Positions 1 through 7,984 of a stretch of DNA of 33,032 nucleotides are shown here, piece by piece. The number at the start of each line of letters is the position of its first letter. Within the stretch, counting starts at the first letter, position 1. The stretch is from Mesorhizobium norvegicum (lineage in GTDB: Bacteria > Pseudomonadota > Alphaproteobacteria > Rhizobiales > Rhizobiaceae). A program made the position numbers and the translations under genes. Under the pieces are notes generated by a model. That model was not told the DNA's origin and did not search any database. It was given only the letters and a program-made list of their open reading frames with translations. The stretch lies in the NCBI RefSeq assembly GCF_004919685.1, contig NZ_SMYZ01000006.1:17276-50307 (forward strand), read 5' to 3'.

Positions 1-98
1 GGGGGGAGATTGGATGTCACTCCCGGTCTCGCCACTCTCCAACGTTGCAGAAAAAGCGAGGCGAAGAGGCTGCCAATCTCCCCCCTTGCGGGGGAGAT
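1..98. repeat. Palindromic intergenic repeat upstream of phnL
   Basis: The 13 bases at 1-13 (GGGGGGAGATTGG) recur as an exact inverted copy at 73-85. A second perfect 9-bp hairpin sits at 76-84/90-98 (ATCTCCCCC / GGGGGAGAT) with a 5-base loop. The window starts inside or at the edge of this element, so the element may extend further left. The type resembles the short GC-rich palindromes scattered between genes in Mesorhizobium. The segment 99-158 up to the phnL start holds no gene that I can see; it includes the phnL ribosome-binding region. Confidence 0.75.
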
Positions 99-158
99 GC
101 CTGGCAAGGCAGAGGGGGGTGCTGGCCCGCAAGCGACCGAAGATGGGAGAACCTTCTG

Positions 159-866
159 ATGGCAACCCCCCTCGTTGTCTCCGACGTCGCCAAGAGCTTC
201 ACCATGCATCTGCGCGACGGCATCAAATTGCCTGTTATGGCCGGTGTCTCGTTCTCGATCAGGGCCGGCGAATGCACCGTGCTCGGCGGCCCGTCCGGTG
301 CCGGCAAGAGCTCGATCCTGAAGATGCTCTACGGCAACTACGCCGTCGACGAAGGCCAGATCATCGTCACGCACGATGACGGGCTGATCGACCTCGCCAC
401 CGCCAGCCCGCGCACCGTGCTTGCCATACGCCGGCAAACGATCGGCTATGTCAGCCAGTTCCTGCGCACCGTGCCGCGCGTCTCGGCGCTCGATGTCGTC
501 GCCGAACCGCTGGTCGAGCGCGGCGAGGATCGCGAAATTGCACGCGGCAAGGCACGCGCCTTGCTGGCGCAGCTCAACCTGCCGGAGAGGCTTTGGGCAT
601 TGCCGCCAGCGACTTTCTCCGGCGGCGAGCAGCAGCGTGTCAACATCGCGCGCGGTTTCATCACCGAGCACCCGATCCTGCTGCTCGACGAACCCACCGC
701 TTCGCTCGACGCCAAGAACCGCGACGTCGTGATCGAACTCATCGCCGCCAAGAAAGCGGCTGGTGTCGCCCTGCTCGGCATCTTCCATGACCACGACGTG
801 CGCGAGGCGGTTGCCGACCGCGTCATCGACGTCACCACTTTCGCGCCCGGAAAAATCGCCGCATGA
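159..866 (+). CDS. phnL: C-P lyase accessory ATP-binding protein PhnL
   Basis: ABC-type ATPase of 235 residues, the usual PhnL length, lacking any permease partner of its own. PhnL is required for the carbon-phosphorus lyase pathway, where it works with the PhnGHIJ(K) core and PhnI in cytosolic phosphonate breakdown; it is not a transporter subunit. Visible motifs are Walker [10 protein letters not shown] (about residues 44-52), the signature FSGGEQQRV (153-161) and Walker B ILLLDEP (173-179), followed by the ASLD D-loop. The reading frame is open upstream to position 45, but that extension is repeat-derived, and ATG 159 begins the conserved domain. Its last four bases overlap the start of the next gene (ATGA at 863-866), so the two are translationally coupled. 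The rest of the C-P lyase core presumably lies left of the window. Confidence 0.93.
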   Translation: MATPLVVSDVAKSFTMHLRDGIKLPVMAGVSFSIRAGECTVLGGPSGAGKSSILKMLYGNYAVDEGQIIVTHDDGLIDLATASPRTVLAIRRQTIGYVSQFLRTVPRVSALDVVAEPLVERGEDREIARGKARALLAQLNLPERLWALPPATFSGGEQQRVNIARGFITEHPILLLDEPTASLDAKNRDVVIELIAAKKAAGVALLGIFHDHDVREAVADRVIDVTTFAPGKIAA

Positions 867-1480
867 CCAGGAAGTTGTCGGAGACACCGCTGGTCCATCC
901 GACAGCGGACGTGCAGAACTCGACGCTCGGTCGCTGGACCGAGATCGCCGACCGCAGCCGGGTGTCGGAAAGCGAGCTCGGCGACTATTCCTACATGATG
1001 CAGGATTGCGCAGTCTGGTGCGCAACGATCGGCAAGTTTTCCAACATTGCAGCCAGCGTGCGCATCAACGCCACCAATCATCCGACCTGGCGGCCGACGC
1101 TGCACCATTTCACCTATCGCGCCTCGGATTATTGGGACGACGCCGAGCACGAGAGCGAGTTCTTCGCCCAGCGCCGCGCCAGGCGGGTCACCATCGGCCA
1201 TGACACCTGGCTCGGCCACGGCTCGACCATCCTGCCCGGCGTCACCGTCGGCGATGGCGCCGCGGTCGGCGCCGGCGCGGTGGTCACCAAGGATGTTGCC
1301 CCCTACACCATCGTCGGCGGCGTGCCGGCAAAGCCGATCCGCGAGCGCTTCGACCGTCGCACTGCCGAACGCTATCAGGCACTCGCCTGGTGGGACTGGG
1401 ACCATGCCAGACTGCGCACCGCCCTTGATGATTTTCGTTCGCTTGAGGCTGAGGCTTTTCTGGAAAAATACGGCGGATAA
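863..1480 (+). CDS. Phosphonate-cluster hexapeptide-repeat acyltransferase
   Basis: A 205-residue left-handed beta-helix transferase of the type described as 'phosphonate metabolism protein, transferase hexapeptide repeat family' (chloramphenicol/virginiamycin acetyltransferase-like). Imperfect hexapeptide repeats are visible from about residue 12 ([13 protein letters not shown]) and again after about residue 110 ([20 protein letters not shown]), ending in the typical [14 protein letters not shown] cap. A loop carrying ATNHPTW and a Trp/Asp-rich section separates the two repeat blocks, as in xenobiotic acetyltransferases. Its start overlaps the phnL stop by four bases, so it is co-expressed with the C-P lyase genes. 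The natural substrate is unknown; acetylation of an aminoalkylphosphonate or of a pathway intermediate is a reasonable inference, but PhnO, the known N-acetyltransferase, belongs to the unrelated GNAT family. Confidence 0.88.
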   Translation: MTRKLSETPLVHPTADVQNSTLGRWTEIADRSRVSESELGDYSYMMQDCAVWCATIGKFSNIAASVRINATNHPTWRPTLHHFTYRASDYWDDAEHESEFFAQRRARRVTIGHDTWLGHGSTILPGVTVGDGAAVGAGAVVTKDVAPYTIVGGVPAKPIRERFDRRTAERYQALAWWDWDHARLRTALDDFRSLEAEAFLEKYGG

Positions 1481-1509
1481 GCCATCACATCATCGTCATG
1501 GGCGAACCT

Positions 1510-1527
1510 GTTTCATATCCCTGACAC
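1510..1527 (+). promoter_or_regulatory. Candidate Pho box upstream of the 2H phosphoesterase gene
   Basis: GTTTCAT-ATCC-CTGACAC has the 7-4-7 layout of a PhoB site (consensus CTGTCAT-N4-CTGTCAT/C). I count 5 of 7 matches in the left half and 6 of 7 in the right half. It lies 41 bases before the ATG of the gene at 1569, in the 88-bp gap after the transferase gene. Phosphate control of phn genes is established; binding at this site is inferred. Confidence 0.5.
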
Positions 1528-1568
1528 ATCGTCGGGGCAGGACGCGGTCTTTCCCTTTGGAGATTGCA

Positions 1569-2285
1569 ATGCCTGTTTCTGTCAGACCGTCGCTCGCCGC
1601 ATTCTTTGCCGGCTCCAATCCGAAGCCGCCGGTTCATCTCGGCACGCGCTACGACACGTCAGGCAATTTCCTGATCGAGCCCGGCAACACGGTCGTCAGT
1701 CATCTGGTCAGCGGTTCGCCGTCCGAGGCTGTGGTGCTTGCGGTGCGCGACCGCATGCTGGCCATGCCTGACGCCGACCGACTCGCCTTCACGCCCGTCT
1801 CCAGCCTACACATGACGTTGTTCCAGGGCATCATCGAATATCGCCGCCGGCTGCCTTACTGGCCGCAGGACGTGCCTCTCGACACCAGCATCGACGCCAT
1901 GACCCGCCTCTATCTGGAGCGGCTGAAGGGCTTCGAGGGCTTCGGCCCGTTCAACATCAAGGTCGTCGAAGTTCTGCCGACCGGCCTCACCGTTGCCGGC
2001 GCGACCGACGACGATTTGCGCATCATGCGCGCCTGGCGCGACGCGCTGGCCGTGCCGTTCGGTTACCGGCATCCCGATCACGATACCTACGTCTTCCACA
2101 TCACCTTCGCCTACCAGATCCGGCGTCTTGCGGAGGATCGTACCGACGCATGGCAGGACCTGTTCGACGATTGCCTGACACTTTTCGAGCAGCAGGCTCC
2201 CGTAGTCGAAATCAAGGCGCCCGCCTTCTGCAGCTTCAGGGACATGGAGCACTTCGAGGAACTGCTGGTCCTGGGCCGGCCGTAA
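1569..2285 (+). CDS. 2H phosphoesterase-like protein (DUF1868 type)
   Basis: A 238-residue protein with two HxT motifs, H81-M-T83 (SSLHMTLFQG) and H177-I-T179 (VFHITFAY), about 96 residues apart. This is the hallmark of the 2H phosphoesterase superfamily, whose members use the two histidines on cyclic phosphates or RNA ends. The overall sequence fits the DUF1868 group; no signal peptide is seen, so it is cytosolic. The ATG at 1569 was chosen because a GGAG ribosome-binding site (1559-1562) precedes it; the frame is open far upstream only as a shadow of the transferase gene. It sits between phnL-transferase and phnCDE, and a Pho-box-like site precedes it. Other phn clusters carry PhnP or a DUF1045 2H protein, so action on a cyclic ribose phosphate intermediate is plausible but untested. 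Confidence 0.82.
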   Translation: MPVSVRPSLAAFFAGSNPKPPVHLGTRYDTSGNFLIEPGNTVVSHLVSGSPSEAVVLAVRDRMLAMPDADRLAFTPVSSLHMTLFQGIIEYRRRLPYWPQDVPLDTSIDAMTRLYLERLKGFEGFGPFNIKVVEVLPTGLTVAGATDDDLRIMRAWRDALAVPFGYRHPDHDTYVFHITFAYQIRRLAEDRTDAWQDLFDDCLTLFEQQAPVVEIKAPAFCSFRDMEHFEELLVLGRP

Positions 2286-2311
2286 CTCCACGCCTGTGGA
2301 GCGTAACAAAA

Positions 2312-2340
2312 CTGACATCATCGCGACACGGCAGGTTCAT
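2312..2340 (+). promoter_or_regulatory. Candidate Pho box (three 11-bp repeats) upstream of phnC
   Basis: Three heptamers occur at exact 11-bp spacing: CTGACAT (2312-2318), GCGACAC (2323-2329) and GGTTCAT (2334-2340). The first matches the PhoB half-site CTGTCAT at 6 of 7 positions; the others are weaker (3-4 of 7). The array lies 55-84 bases before the phnC start in the 110-bp gap after the 2H gene. An 11-bp period is the spacing PhoB dimers use. The most likely role is phosphate-starvation activation of phnCDE. Confidence 0.55.
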
Positions 2341-2395
2341 GTGGCTGCGTTAGGCGAGAGCCTGACGATCAATGGTCCGGACTGGAACCTGCCCC

Positions 2396-3253
2396 ATGCC
2401 AGCAACCTCTGCCACACTCGAAATCCGCGGTGTCACCCGACGATTCGGCAAGAACACTGCCGTCAGCGACATCAACATCGCGATCCCGCAGGGTCAGATG
2501 GTTGGCATTATCGGCCGTTCGGGCGCCGGCAAATCAACCCTTCTTCGCATGATCAACCGTCTCATCGATCCCAGCCAGGGGTCGATTTTTTTTGACGGCG
2601 CCGAGGTCTCCCAGTTGCGCGGCTCGCCGCTGCGGCGCTGGCAGCGTGACTGCGCCATGATCTTCCAGCAGTTCAACCTGGTGCCGCGCCTCGACGTGCT
2701 GACCAACGTGCTGCTCGGCAAGCTGAACCACCGTTCGACCATCACCAACCTGTTCGGCATGTTCTCTCGCGCAGAATGCGCCGAGGCGGTCGCGGCACTC
2801 GAACGGCTCGACATCGCGCGCACCGCGCTGCAGCCCGCAGGCACCTTGTCGGGCGGCCAGCAGCAGCGCGTCGCCATTGCCCGCGCCATGATGCAGCAGC
2901 CCAGAGTGATCCTCGCCGACGAGCCGATCGCGTCGCTCGACCCGCTCAACGCCAAGGTGGTGATGGATTCGCTGCAGGACATCAATTTGCGCGAAGGCAT
3001 CACCGTCGTCACCAATCTGCACACGCTGGATACTGCCCGCACCTATTGCAACCGCATCATCGGCATGGCCGCCGGCAAGGTCGTCTTCGACGGCCCGCCG
3101 GAAGAGCTCAACCGCGAGGCCGTGCGTCTCGTCTATGGCGCCGACAGCAATGGCCAGGAAATCTCCGAGGCCATCACCTCGACCAGCGTTGCCTTCAGCC
3201 GAAAGATTGCCGCATCCGCCGGACCGCTCGAGCCCGCATTCCCGGGGTACTGA
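2396..3253 (+). CDS. phnC: Phosphonate ABC transporter ATPase PhnC
   Basis: ATP-hydrolysing subunit of the PhnCDE phosphonate/phosphate-ester importer, on the cytoplasmic face of the inner membrane. With the chosen start it has 285 residues, normal for PhnC. Motifs: Walker [10 protein letters not shown] (40-48), Q-loop in [11 protein letters not shown] (90-100), signature LSGGQQQRV (151-159) and Walker B ILADEP (172-177). The H-loop region reads VVTNLHTLD, keeping the histidine. ATG 2396 is preferred over 2372 because GGAA at 2384-2387 is well spaced before it and the residues in between are not conserved-looking. The last ~40 residues after the ATPase domain are a low-conservation tail. A Pho-box-like array precedes the gene and phnD follows after 92 bp. 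Confidence 0.95.
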   Translation: MPATSATLEIRGVTRRFGKNTAVSDINIAIPQGQMVGIIGRSGAGKSTLLRMINRLIDPSQGSIFFDGAEVSQLRGSPLRRWQRDCAMIFQQFNLVPRLDVLTNVLLGKLNHRSTITNLFGMFSRAECAEAVAALERLDIARTALQPAGTLSGGQQQRVAIARAMMQQPRVILADEPIASLDPLNAKVVMDSLQDINLREGITVVTNLHTLDTARTYCNRIIGMAAGKVVFDGPPEELNREAVRLVYGADSNGQEISEAITSTSVAFSRKIAASAGPLEPAFPGY

Positions 3254-3345
3254 GAGCGGCCTGGATCGCCAGCCCGCGTCAAGGGCACCTGTCAAAATCG
3301 ATAACGCTGCCGGCGCGGGGCCGGAACCTACAGGAGAGATAGCAG

Positions 3346-4254
3346 ATGTTCAGGAAGATGGTTTTCAGCGCCGTTTCGGTGCTCGCCATGGCGACCAGCA
3401 TGGCCCACGCGGCCGATATGAAGGAATTTCGCGTCGGCATTCTCGGCGGTGAAAACGAAACCGACCGGCTGCGCAACTACCAGTGCCTCGCCGACCATTT
3501 GAAGACCGAATTCGGCTTCGAAAAGGTCTCGCTGTTCCCCGCCGCCGACTATGACGGCGTCATTCAGGGCCTGCTCGGCGGCACGCTCGACTTCGCCGAA
3601 CTCGGCGCTTCCGGCTATGCCAGCGTCGTTCTCAAGGACCCGAAGGCGGTCACTCCGATCCTCACCACCCAGCAGACCGACGGCGCGACCGGCTATTATT
3701 CGATCGGTCTGGCGCTGAAATCCTCCGGCATCACCGACATCAAGTCGGCCAAGGGCAAGAAGCTCGGCTACGCCGATCCGGATTCGACCTCCGGCTACCT
3801 GATCCCGCTGACCCAGATCCCGAAGGACACCGGCGCTTCGAACGAAACCTTCTTCGCCTCGACCCAGTTCAACGGCGGCCACGAGAACAACGTCCTGGCC
3901 GTGCGTGACGGCAAGGTCGACGTGGCGGTGGACGATTCCTCCGGCATCGGTGACTTCAAGGACGGCTACACCTCCGGCACCTTCCACAAGGAAGTCGCCA
4001 AGGGCGCCGTCGACCCCAACGACTTCGTCGAAGTCTGGCGCTCGGGCCTGATCCCGAACGGCCCGCTTGTCGTGCGCACCGCGCTCGGCGACGAGATGAC
4101 CGCCAAGCTCGCCGACTTCTTCACGCAGCTGCCCAAGAAGGACAAGGCTTGCTTCGAAGGCGTCGAAGGCGGCGATTTTACCGGCTACGTTCCGGTGAAG
4201 CCGGACTTCTACAACGTCATCGTCGAAGCCCGTAAGGCAGCCATCGGCGGCTAA
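3346..4254 (+). CDS. phnD: Phosphonate-binding periplasmic protein PhnD
   Basis: Solute-binding protein of the phosphonate importer, 302 residues. The N-terminus (MFRKMVFSAVSVLAMATSMAHA) is a Sec signal peptide with a likely AHA-AD cleavage site near residue 22. The mature part starts EFRVGILGGENETDRLR and contains the conserved PhnD stretches LFPAADYDGVIQGLLGG and GYADPDSTSGYLIP, which shape the phosphonate pocket. AGGAGAGA before the ATG gives a clear ribosome-binding site. It is followed within 15 bases by a strong hairpin terminator before phnE1, which would raise phnD mRNA relative to the permease genes, a common need for binding proteins. Confidence 0.95.
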   Translation: MFRKMVFSAVSVLAMATSMAHAADMKEFRVGILGGENETDRLRNYQCLADHLKTEFGFEKVSLFPAADYDGVIQGLLGGTLDFAELGASGYASVVLKDPKAVTPILTTQQTDGATGYYSIGLALKSSGITDIKSAKGKKLGYADPDSTSGYLIPLTQIPKDTGASNETFFASTQFNGGHENNVLAVRDGKVDVAVDDSSGIGDFKDGYTSGTFHKEVAKGAVDPNDFVEVWRSGLIPNGPLVVRTALGDEMTAKLADFFTQLPKKDKACFEGVEGGDFTGYVPVKPDFYNVIVEARKAAIGG

Positions 4255-4267
4255 CGGCGAAATCAGG

Positions 4268-4297
4268 AAGGGCGGTGTTCAAAGCACCGCCCTTTTT
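4268..4297 (+). terminator. Intrinsic terminator/attenuator between phnD and phnE1
   Basis: AAGGGCGGTG (4268-4277) pairs perfectly with CACCGCCCTT (4285-4294) across a 7-base loop, and the run TTTTT (4293-4297) follows. The phnE1 ATG lies only 12 bases beyond, with no promoter visible in between, so partial read-through is more likely than full termination. Confidence 0.85.
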
Positions 4298-4309
4298 GCA
4301 TCTCCGATC

Positions 4310-5266
4310 ATGACCCTTTCCGTGACAGCCCCTTCCGGCGCCACTCACCAGATGGCCGACGCCTGGCGTCGCCAGACGTCCTTGCGCCGGCTCTACACCG
4401 CCATCGGTGTCGGCCTGCTCCTTGTCGCGCTCGGCAGCACCATGTGGTTCGCCGACGAGGCCAATGCCGGGCATTTCTTCGACCGGCTGCCGCATTTGCT
4501 GGATTTCCTGAGCTGGCTCGTCCCCAAGGACTGGAACGATGTCTGGCGAGCGATGTTCGACGTCGCTTCCCCGCATGACACCGGTACCCAGGAATTCAAC
4601 TTTCCGCTTGGCCGCGCCTATGTCTGGGGCAGCTTCTACATTCCTGAATATTTCGAGCTGATGCTGACCACGCTCAACGTGGCGCTGGTCTCGACCTTCA
4701 TCGGCTTCGTCTTTGCCGTGCCGTTTTCCTTCATCGCGGCGCGCAATTTGACGCCGCATCCGGTGCTGCGGCTGATCGTCAAGCGCTTCATGGAACTGCT
4801 GCGCGCCTTTCCCGAGATCGTCATCGCCGGCCTGTTCGCGGCCATCGTCTCGATCGGCCCGATCGCCGCCATCATCGCCATCGGCCTGCATTCGATCGGC
4901 GCACTGGGCAAGCTCTTCTACGAGATCAACGAGAACATCGACATGCGCGCCGAGGAAGGCCTGAGGGCGGTCGGCGCCAACTGGTTCGAGCGGGTGCGCT
5001 TTGCCGGTTTGCCGCAGGTGCTGCCCAACTTCATGTCCTACACACTGCTGCGGATCGAGATCAACGTGCGCATCTCCACCATCATGGGCGCGGTCGGCGG
5101 CGGCGGCATCGGCGAGGAGCTGAAGCTGTCCATCTCGCGCGGCTTCGGCGCCAAGACGATAGCCCTCGTGCTGCTCCTGTTCACGACGATCTTCATCGTC
5201 GACCAGTTCTCCGCCTGGCTGCGCCGCAAGCTGGTCGGCGAGCAGGCCTTCGTGATGGGAGCATGA
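4310..5266 (+). CDS. phnE: Phosphonate ABC transporter permease PhnE (first copy)
   Basis: Inner-membrane permease of 318 residues. One N-terminal membrane segment (around residues 29-47, AIGVGLLLVALGSTMWF) is followed by a periplasmic stretch of about 75 residues. The binding-protein-dependent transport domain then runs from about residue 115 to 305 with roughly five more segments. The cytoplasmic loop EEGLRAVGANWFERVRFAGLP is the EAA-type contact with PhnC. GAVGGGGIGEEL is typical of PhnE. Transcription must pass the terminator at 4268-4297 to reach it. Its TGA stop lies inside a palindromic repeat that fills the gap to the second phnE. PhnE1 and PhnE2 probably form a heterodimeric channel. 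Confidence 0.93.
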   Translation: MTLSVTAPSGATHQMADAWRRQTSLRRLYTAIGVGLLLVALGSTMWFADEANAGHFFDRLPHLLDFLSWLVPKDWNDVWRAMFDVASPHDTGTQEFNFPLGRAYVWGSFYIPEYFELMLTTLNVALVSTFIGFVFAVPFSFIAARNLTPHPVLRLIVKRFMELLRAFPEIVIAGLFAAIVSIGPIAAIIAIGLHSIGALGKLFYEINENIDMRAEEGLRAVGANWFERVRFAGLPQVLPNFMSYTLLRIEINVRISTIMGAVGGGGIGEELKLSISRGFGAKTIALVLLLFTTIFIVDQFSAWLRRKLVGEQAFVMGA

Positions 5267-5334
5267 TCATGATCCCGAAAAGTGGCATCCGGTTTTCTCG
5301 GACAAACGGGAACCCGTTTTGTCCAAAGATCATG
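5262..5334. repeat. Palindromic repeat element between phnE1 and phnE2
   Basis: Outer arms CATGATC (5262-5268) and GATCATG (5328-5334) enclose two hairpins. One is built from CCGAAAAGTGG / CCGGTTTTCTCGG. The other pairs GGACAAACGGG (5300-5310) with CCCGTTTTGTCC (5313-5324), with one bulged base. The GATCATGATCCCGAAAAGTGG pattern is a familiar dispersed intergenic element of Rhizobiales. It overlaps the last codons of phnE1 and supplies its stop. Confidence 0.7.
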
Positions 5335-5354
5335 GCAAAGCAGGAAGACTACCC

Positions 5355-6722
5355 ATGGCCACCATGACCGCCGATCAAATCCAGTCGATAGAGGAACGCT
5401 TTCCTCAGGTGTTCCACCGACCGTTCCACAAGCGTTTTGGGCCGTTGCTGCTGCTTGGCGGCACCTTTCTCTACCTGCTCTATGCGCTGTGGTTCTTCAA
5501 TCTGCCGCAAGTCATGCGGGAATCGCACTGGGAGCGGCTGCCGCTGTTCCTGACCCAGTGGATCAGCTACGACGTGCAGCCGATCTTCCGCCTCGATGAG
5601 CCCCAGATCACCGCCAAATATCCACGCTTCTCGGTGCTTGGCCCGAATCCCAACCCGGACTGGGTCAAGACCAATGCCGATGGTTCGGTGACGATCCTGA
5701 TCGACGGCACAGCCAAGTCGATCACCTTCAACAAGACGCAAGCGACGATAATTGCCAACGGTGAAACCGTTGCAGTCGGGTTAGGCACCGGCAAGCCGCT
5801 GATCTCCGGACCGGTTCCCGGTTGGATCACCGCGCATGAAGATGAGGTCGTCGCCGACATGGGCTTTGCCGGCGAGGCCCGCGTCGCAGTTGACCGCGTC
5901 AGGATACGCAAGCGTTTTCTCGGCTGGGCAAACTTCGTCTTCGACACGCGCTCGCCCTTCTTCGGCAAGTCGGCAAGCGAAGTGGCCTCGCTGATCGTCT
6001 CCGGACCGGAACTGAAACCGGGCACGTCCAATCTGGCGCTGGCCGGCGACAACATCTGGAACAACGCCCAGTGGCAGCATGGCGATGTCTGGACGAAACT
6101 CTTGCAGACCATCGTCATGGCCTTTCTCGGCACCATGCTGGGCGGCATCGTCGCCTTCCCGCTGGCCTTCTTCGCCGCCCGCAACATCACGCCCAGCCGG
6201 CTGGTCAACCAGGTGCTCAAGCGCTTCTTCGACTTCATGCGCTCCATCGACATGCTGATCTGGGCGCTGTTCTTCACCCGCGCCTTCGGGCCGGGACCGC
6301 TGGCGGGCAGCGCTGCCATCTTCTTCACCGAGATCGGCACGCTCGGCAAAACCTATTCCGAGGCACTGGAGAACATCGACGACAAGCCCCGCGAGGGTGT
6401 CACCTCGACTGGAGCCAACGGCCTCCTCGTGCAGCGCTACGGCGTGCTGCCGGAAGTGGTGCCGGTCTTCATCAGCCAGACACTCTATCAGTGGGAATCC
6501 AACACCCGCGGCGCGACCATCATCGGCGCCGTCGGCGCCGGTGGCATCGGCCTGAAACTGTGGGAAGCGATGCGCACCAACTCCAATTGGGCCAACGTCT
6601 TCTACATGGTGCTGCTGATCCTGCTCGTCGTGTTCATTTTCGACAACATTTCCAATTTCCTGCGCCGCCGGCTGAGCCAGACGATCCACGATTACAACAG
6701 GATCCAGGCCGAGCAGGGTTAG
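5355..6722 (+). CDS. phnE: Phosphonate ABC transporter permease PhnE (second copy, with long periplasmic insert)
   Basis: Second permease, 455 residues, about 140 longer than PhnE1. A first membrane segment lies near residues 28-52 (PLLLLGGTFLYLLYALWFF). A long soluble, beta-rich, presumably periplasmic region follows to about residue 235. The transport domain occupies the C-terminal ~200 residues, with the cytoplasmic loop REGVTSTGANGLLVQRYGVLP and the PhnE motif GAVGAGGIGLKLWEAM. ATG 5355 was chosen because AGGA at 5342-5345 sits before it; the TTG further upstream at 5319 lies inside the palindromic repeat. It is the last gene of the run; a repeat-rich gap follows and no clear terminator is seen. 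Confidence 0.92.
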   Translation: MATMTADQIQSIEERFPQVFHRPFHKRFGPLLLLGGTFLYLLYALWFFNLPQVMRESHWERLPLFLTQWISYDVQPIFRLDEPQITAKYPRFSVLGPNPNPDWVKTNADGSVTILIDGTAKSITFNKTQATIIANGETVAVGLGTGKPLISGPVPGWITAHEDEVVADMGFAGEARVAVDRVRIRKRFLGWANFVFDTRSPFFGKSASEVASLIVSGPELKPGTSNLALAGDNIWNNAQWQHGDVWTKLLQTIVMAFLGTMLGGIVAFPLAFFAARNITPSRLVNQVLKRFFDFMRSIDMLIWALFFTRAFGPGPLAGSAAIFFTEIGTLGKTYSEALENIDDKPREGVTSTGANGLLVQRYGVLPEVVPVFISQTLYQWESNTRGATIIGAVGAGGIGLKLWEAMRTNSNWANVFYMVLLILLVVFIFDNISNFLRRRLSQTIHDYNRIQAEQG

Positions 6723-7094
6723 CCTTGTGACGCAGAAGCGCACGCATCGCCTCGCCCGGCGCCAAAGGGTCGACCCCCACTCCGTCGAGCTTCGCTCGAC
6801 ACCTCTCCCCCGATCGACGGGGTAGAGGAAAGGCGCAAGGCTGTCCGAGCCGGCGCCTGTCCTCCAAGGCCGAGGCTTTCTTCCTCTCCCCGCGCCACCA
6901 GGCTTCCTTTCCTCTCCCTCCGGAGGGGGGGAGAGGTGGCTCGGCGAAGCCGAGACGGAGTGGGGGAACCACCTGGCAACCGCCGCGAACGCAGATAGAA
7001 AATGGACCAGGCGCAATCATCATCGCGCCTCACACCAAGGGTCGACCCGCACTTCGTCGCGCTGCGCTCGACAGGTCTTTGCGTCGATCAGATG
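6723..7094. repeat. Repeat-rich gap between phnE2 and the TIM-barrel gene
   Basis: No gene is supported in this 372-bp stretch between the end of phnE2 (+) and the end of a minus-strand gene. It contains a large inverted element: the arm at 6774-6811 (CCCCCACTCCGTCGAG...) is matched by the arm at 6927-6966 (...GACGGAGTGGGGG), each with its own small hairpin (GAGCTTCGCTC; CTCGGCGAAGCCGAG). A partial copy of the left arm (GTCGACCCGCACTTCGTCG) recurs near 7041. This is a typical Mesorhizobium palindromic mosaic element. Open frames here are repeat-derived. Confidence 0.75.
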
Positions 7095-7946
7095 CTAAGC
7101 CGCTTTCTTCCACCCGTTCTTGATATGCCTATACCCCTCGCGATAAACCGCTTCCGGGCTCTCGGAAAAGTCGCGCCACACCTTGGTCGCCGCCGCCAAA
7201 TCCTTCAGCGAACGCCCGAACGCCTCGATCGTCAGCCAGTCGTCGTAGCCGCTCTTGCGGATGGCCGAGAATGTCTCCTTCCACGGAATGTTGCCGCGCC
7301 CGGGCACGCCGCGATCATTCTCCGAGATGTGGATATGCACGACATTCCGGCGGTGTTTTGTATAGGCGCCGATCGGGTCGGCCTCCTCGATATTGGCGTG
7401 GAAAGTGTCGTACATCGCCTTGATGTGCGGCCGGTCGATGGCGTCGATATGCTCCGACAAATCCGCCATCGTGTTGAGGAGATAGCATTCGAAGCGGTTG
7501 AGCGCCTCGAGCCCGATGGTGACGTTCCTCTTGCCGGCGTGGTCGCCGATGGCGCGTTGCGAGGCGACCGAGCGCTTTTTCTCGGCGGCCGTTGGCCCAG
7601 CGCCGGAAAAGGCGCCGAGCGTCGAATGCAGAGGGCCGCTCAGCGTGCTGGCGCCAAGCGCATTGGCGCAGTCGATCGCCCATTTCATATAGTCGACACC
7701 GGCCTTGCGCGTTGCCGCATCGGCCGAGATCAGGTTCATCGCCGGATCGCCCATGGCTGAAACCGCGGTCCGCTCCAGCCCGATCCGGTCGAGCAGCTCG
7801 CCGAGCTTTCTATAGTCGTCCGGCGTGCCGGCGAAGATCGGTATCTCGACGCCATCGAAGCCGGTCGTCTTGATGTCGCGCAGCAACGGCTCGTGTTTCT
7901 TCGACACGGCCGTCGTCCACAAGAACATGCACATGCCGATTTTCAT
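7095..7946 (-). CDS. Ketose 3-epimerase-like TIM-barrel protein (D-tagatose/D-psicose 3-epimerase family)
   Basis: A 283-residue AP-endonuclease-2-type TIM barrel. The metal-binding set of the D-tagatose 3-epimerase family is complete and correctly spaced: E147 (GLEALNRFE), D180 (MYDTFHANIEE), H206 (HIHISENDRG) and E241 (LTIEAFG). The 33/26/35 spacing equals that of the characterised Pseudomonas cichorii enzyme as I recall it. E147 and E241 would be the acid/base pair that epimerises C3 of a free ketose. A strong GGGGAGGGG ribosome-binding site precedes the ATG. It is the third gene of a minus-strand operon after another TIM-barrel protein and a Gfo/Idh dehydrogenase, 38 bp after the latter. 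The substrate could be a ketohexose, a keto-sugar derivative or an inosose. Confidence 0.87.
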   Translation of the reverse strand: MKIGMCMFLWTTAVSKKHEPLLRDIKTTGFDGVEIPIFAGTPDDYRKLGELLDRIGLERTAVSAMGDPAMNLISADAATRKAGVDYMKWAIDCANALGASTLSGPLHSTLGAFSGAGPTAAEKKRSVASQRAIGDHAGKRNVTIGLEALNRFECYLLNTMADLSEHIDAIDRPHIKAMYDTFHANIEEADPIGAYTKHRRNVVHIHISENDRGVPGRGNIPWKETFSAIRKSGYDDWLTIEAFGRSLKDLAAATKVWRDFSESPEAVYREGYRHIKNGWKKAA

Positions 7947-7984
7947 CGACGCCCCTCCCCTTGGATCCCCCCGGATCTTTTATT

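Noticed and set aside
446..1405. 319-codon minus-strand open frame over phnL and the transferase gene
   Set aside because: It is the reverse shadow of two well-supported plus-strand genes; high GC creates long antisense frames and its translation has no recognisable domain.
1047..1568. N-terminal extension of the 2H phosphoesterase frame
   Set aside because: The upstream part is out-of-frame transferase sequence; a proper ribosome-binding site and domain start lie at 1569.
5781..7016. 411-codon minus-strand open frame over phnE2
   Set aside because: Antisense shadow of phnE2 continuing into a repeat; no domain features.
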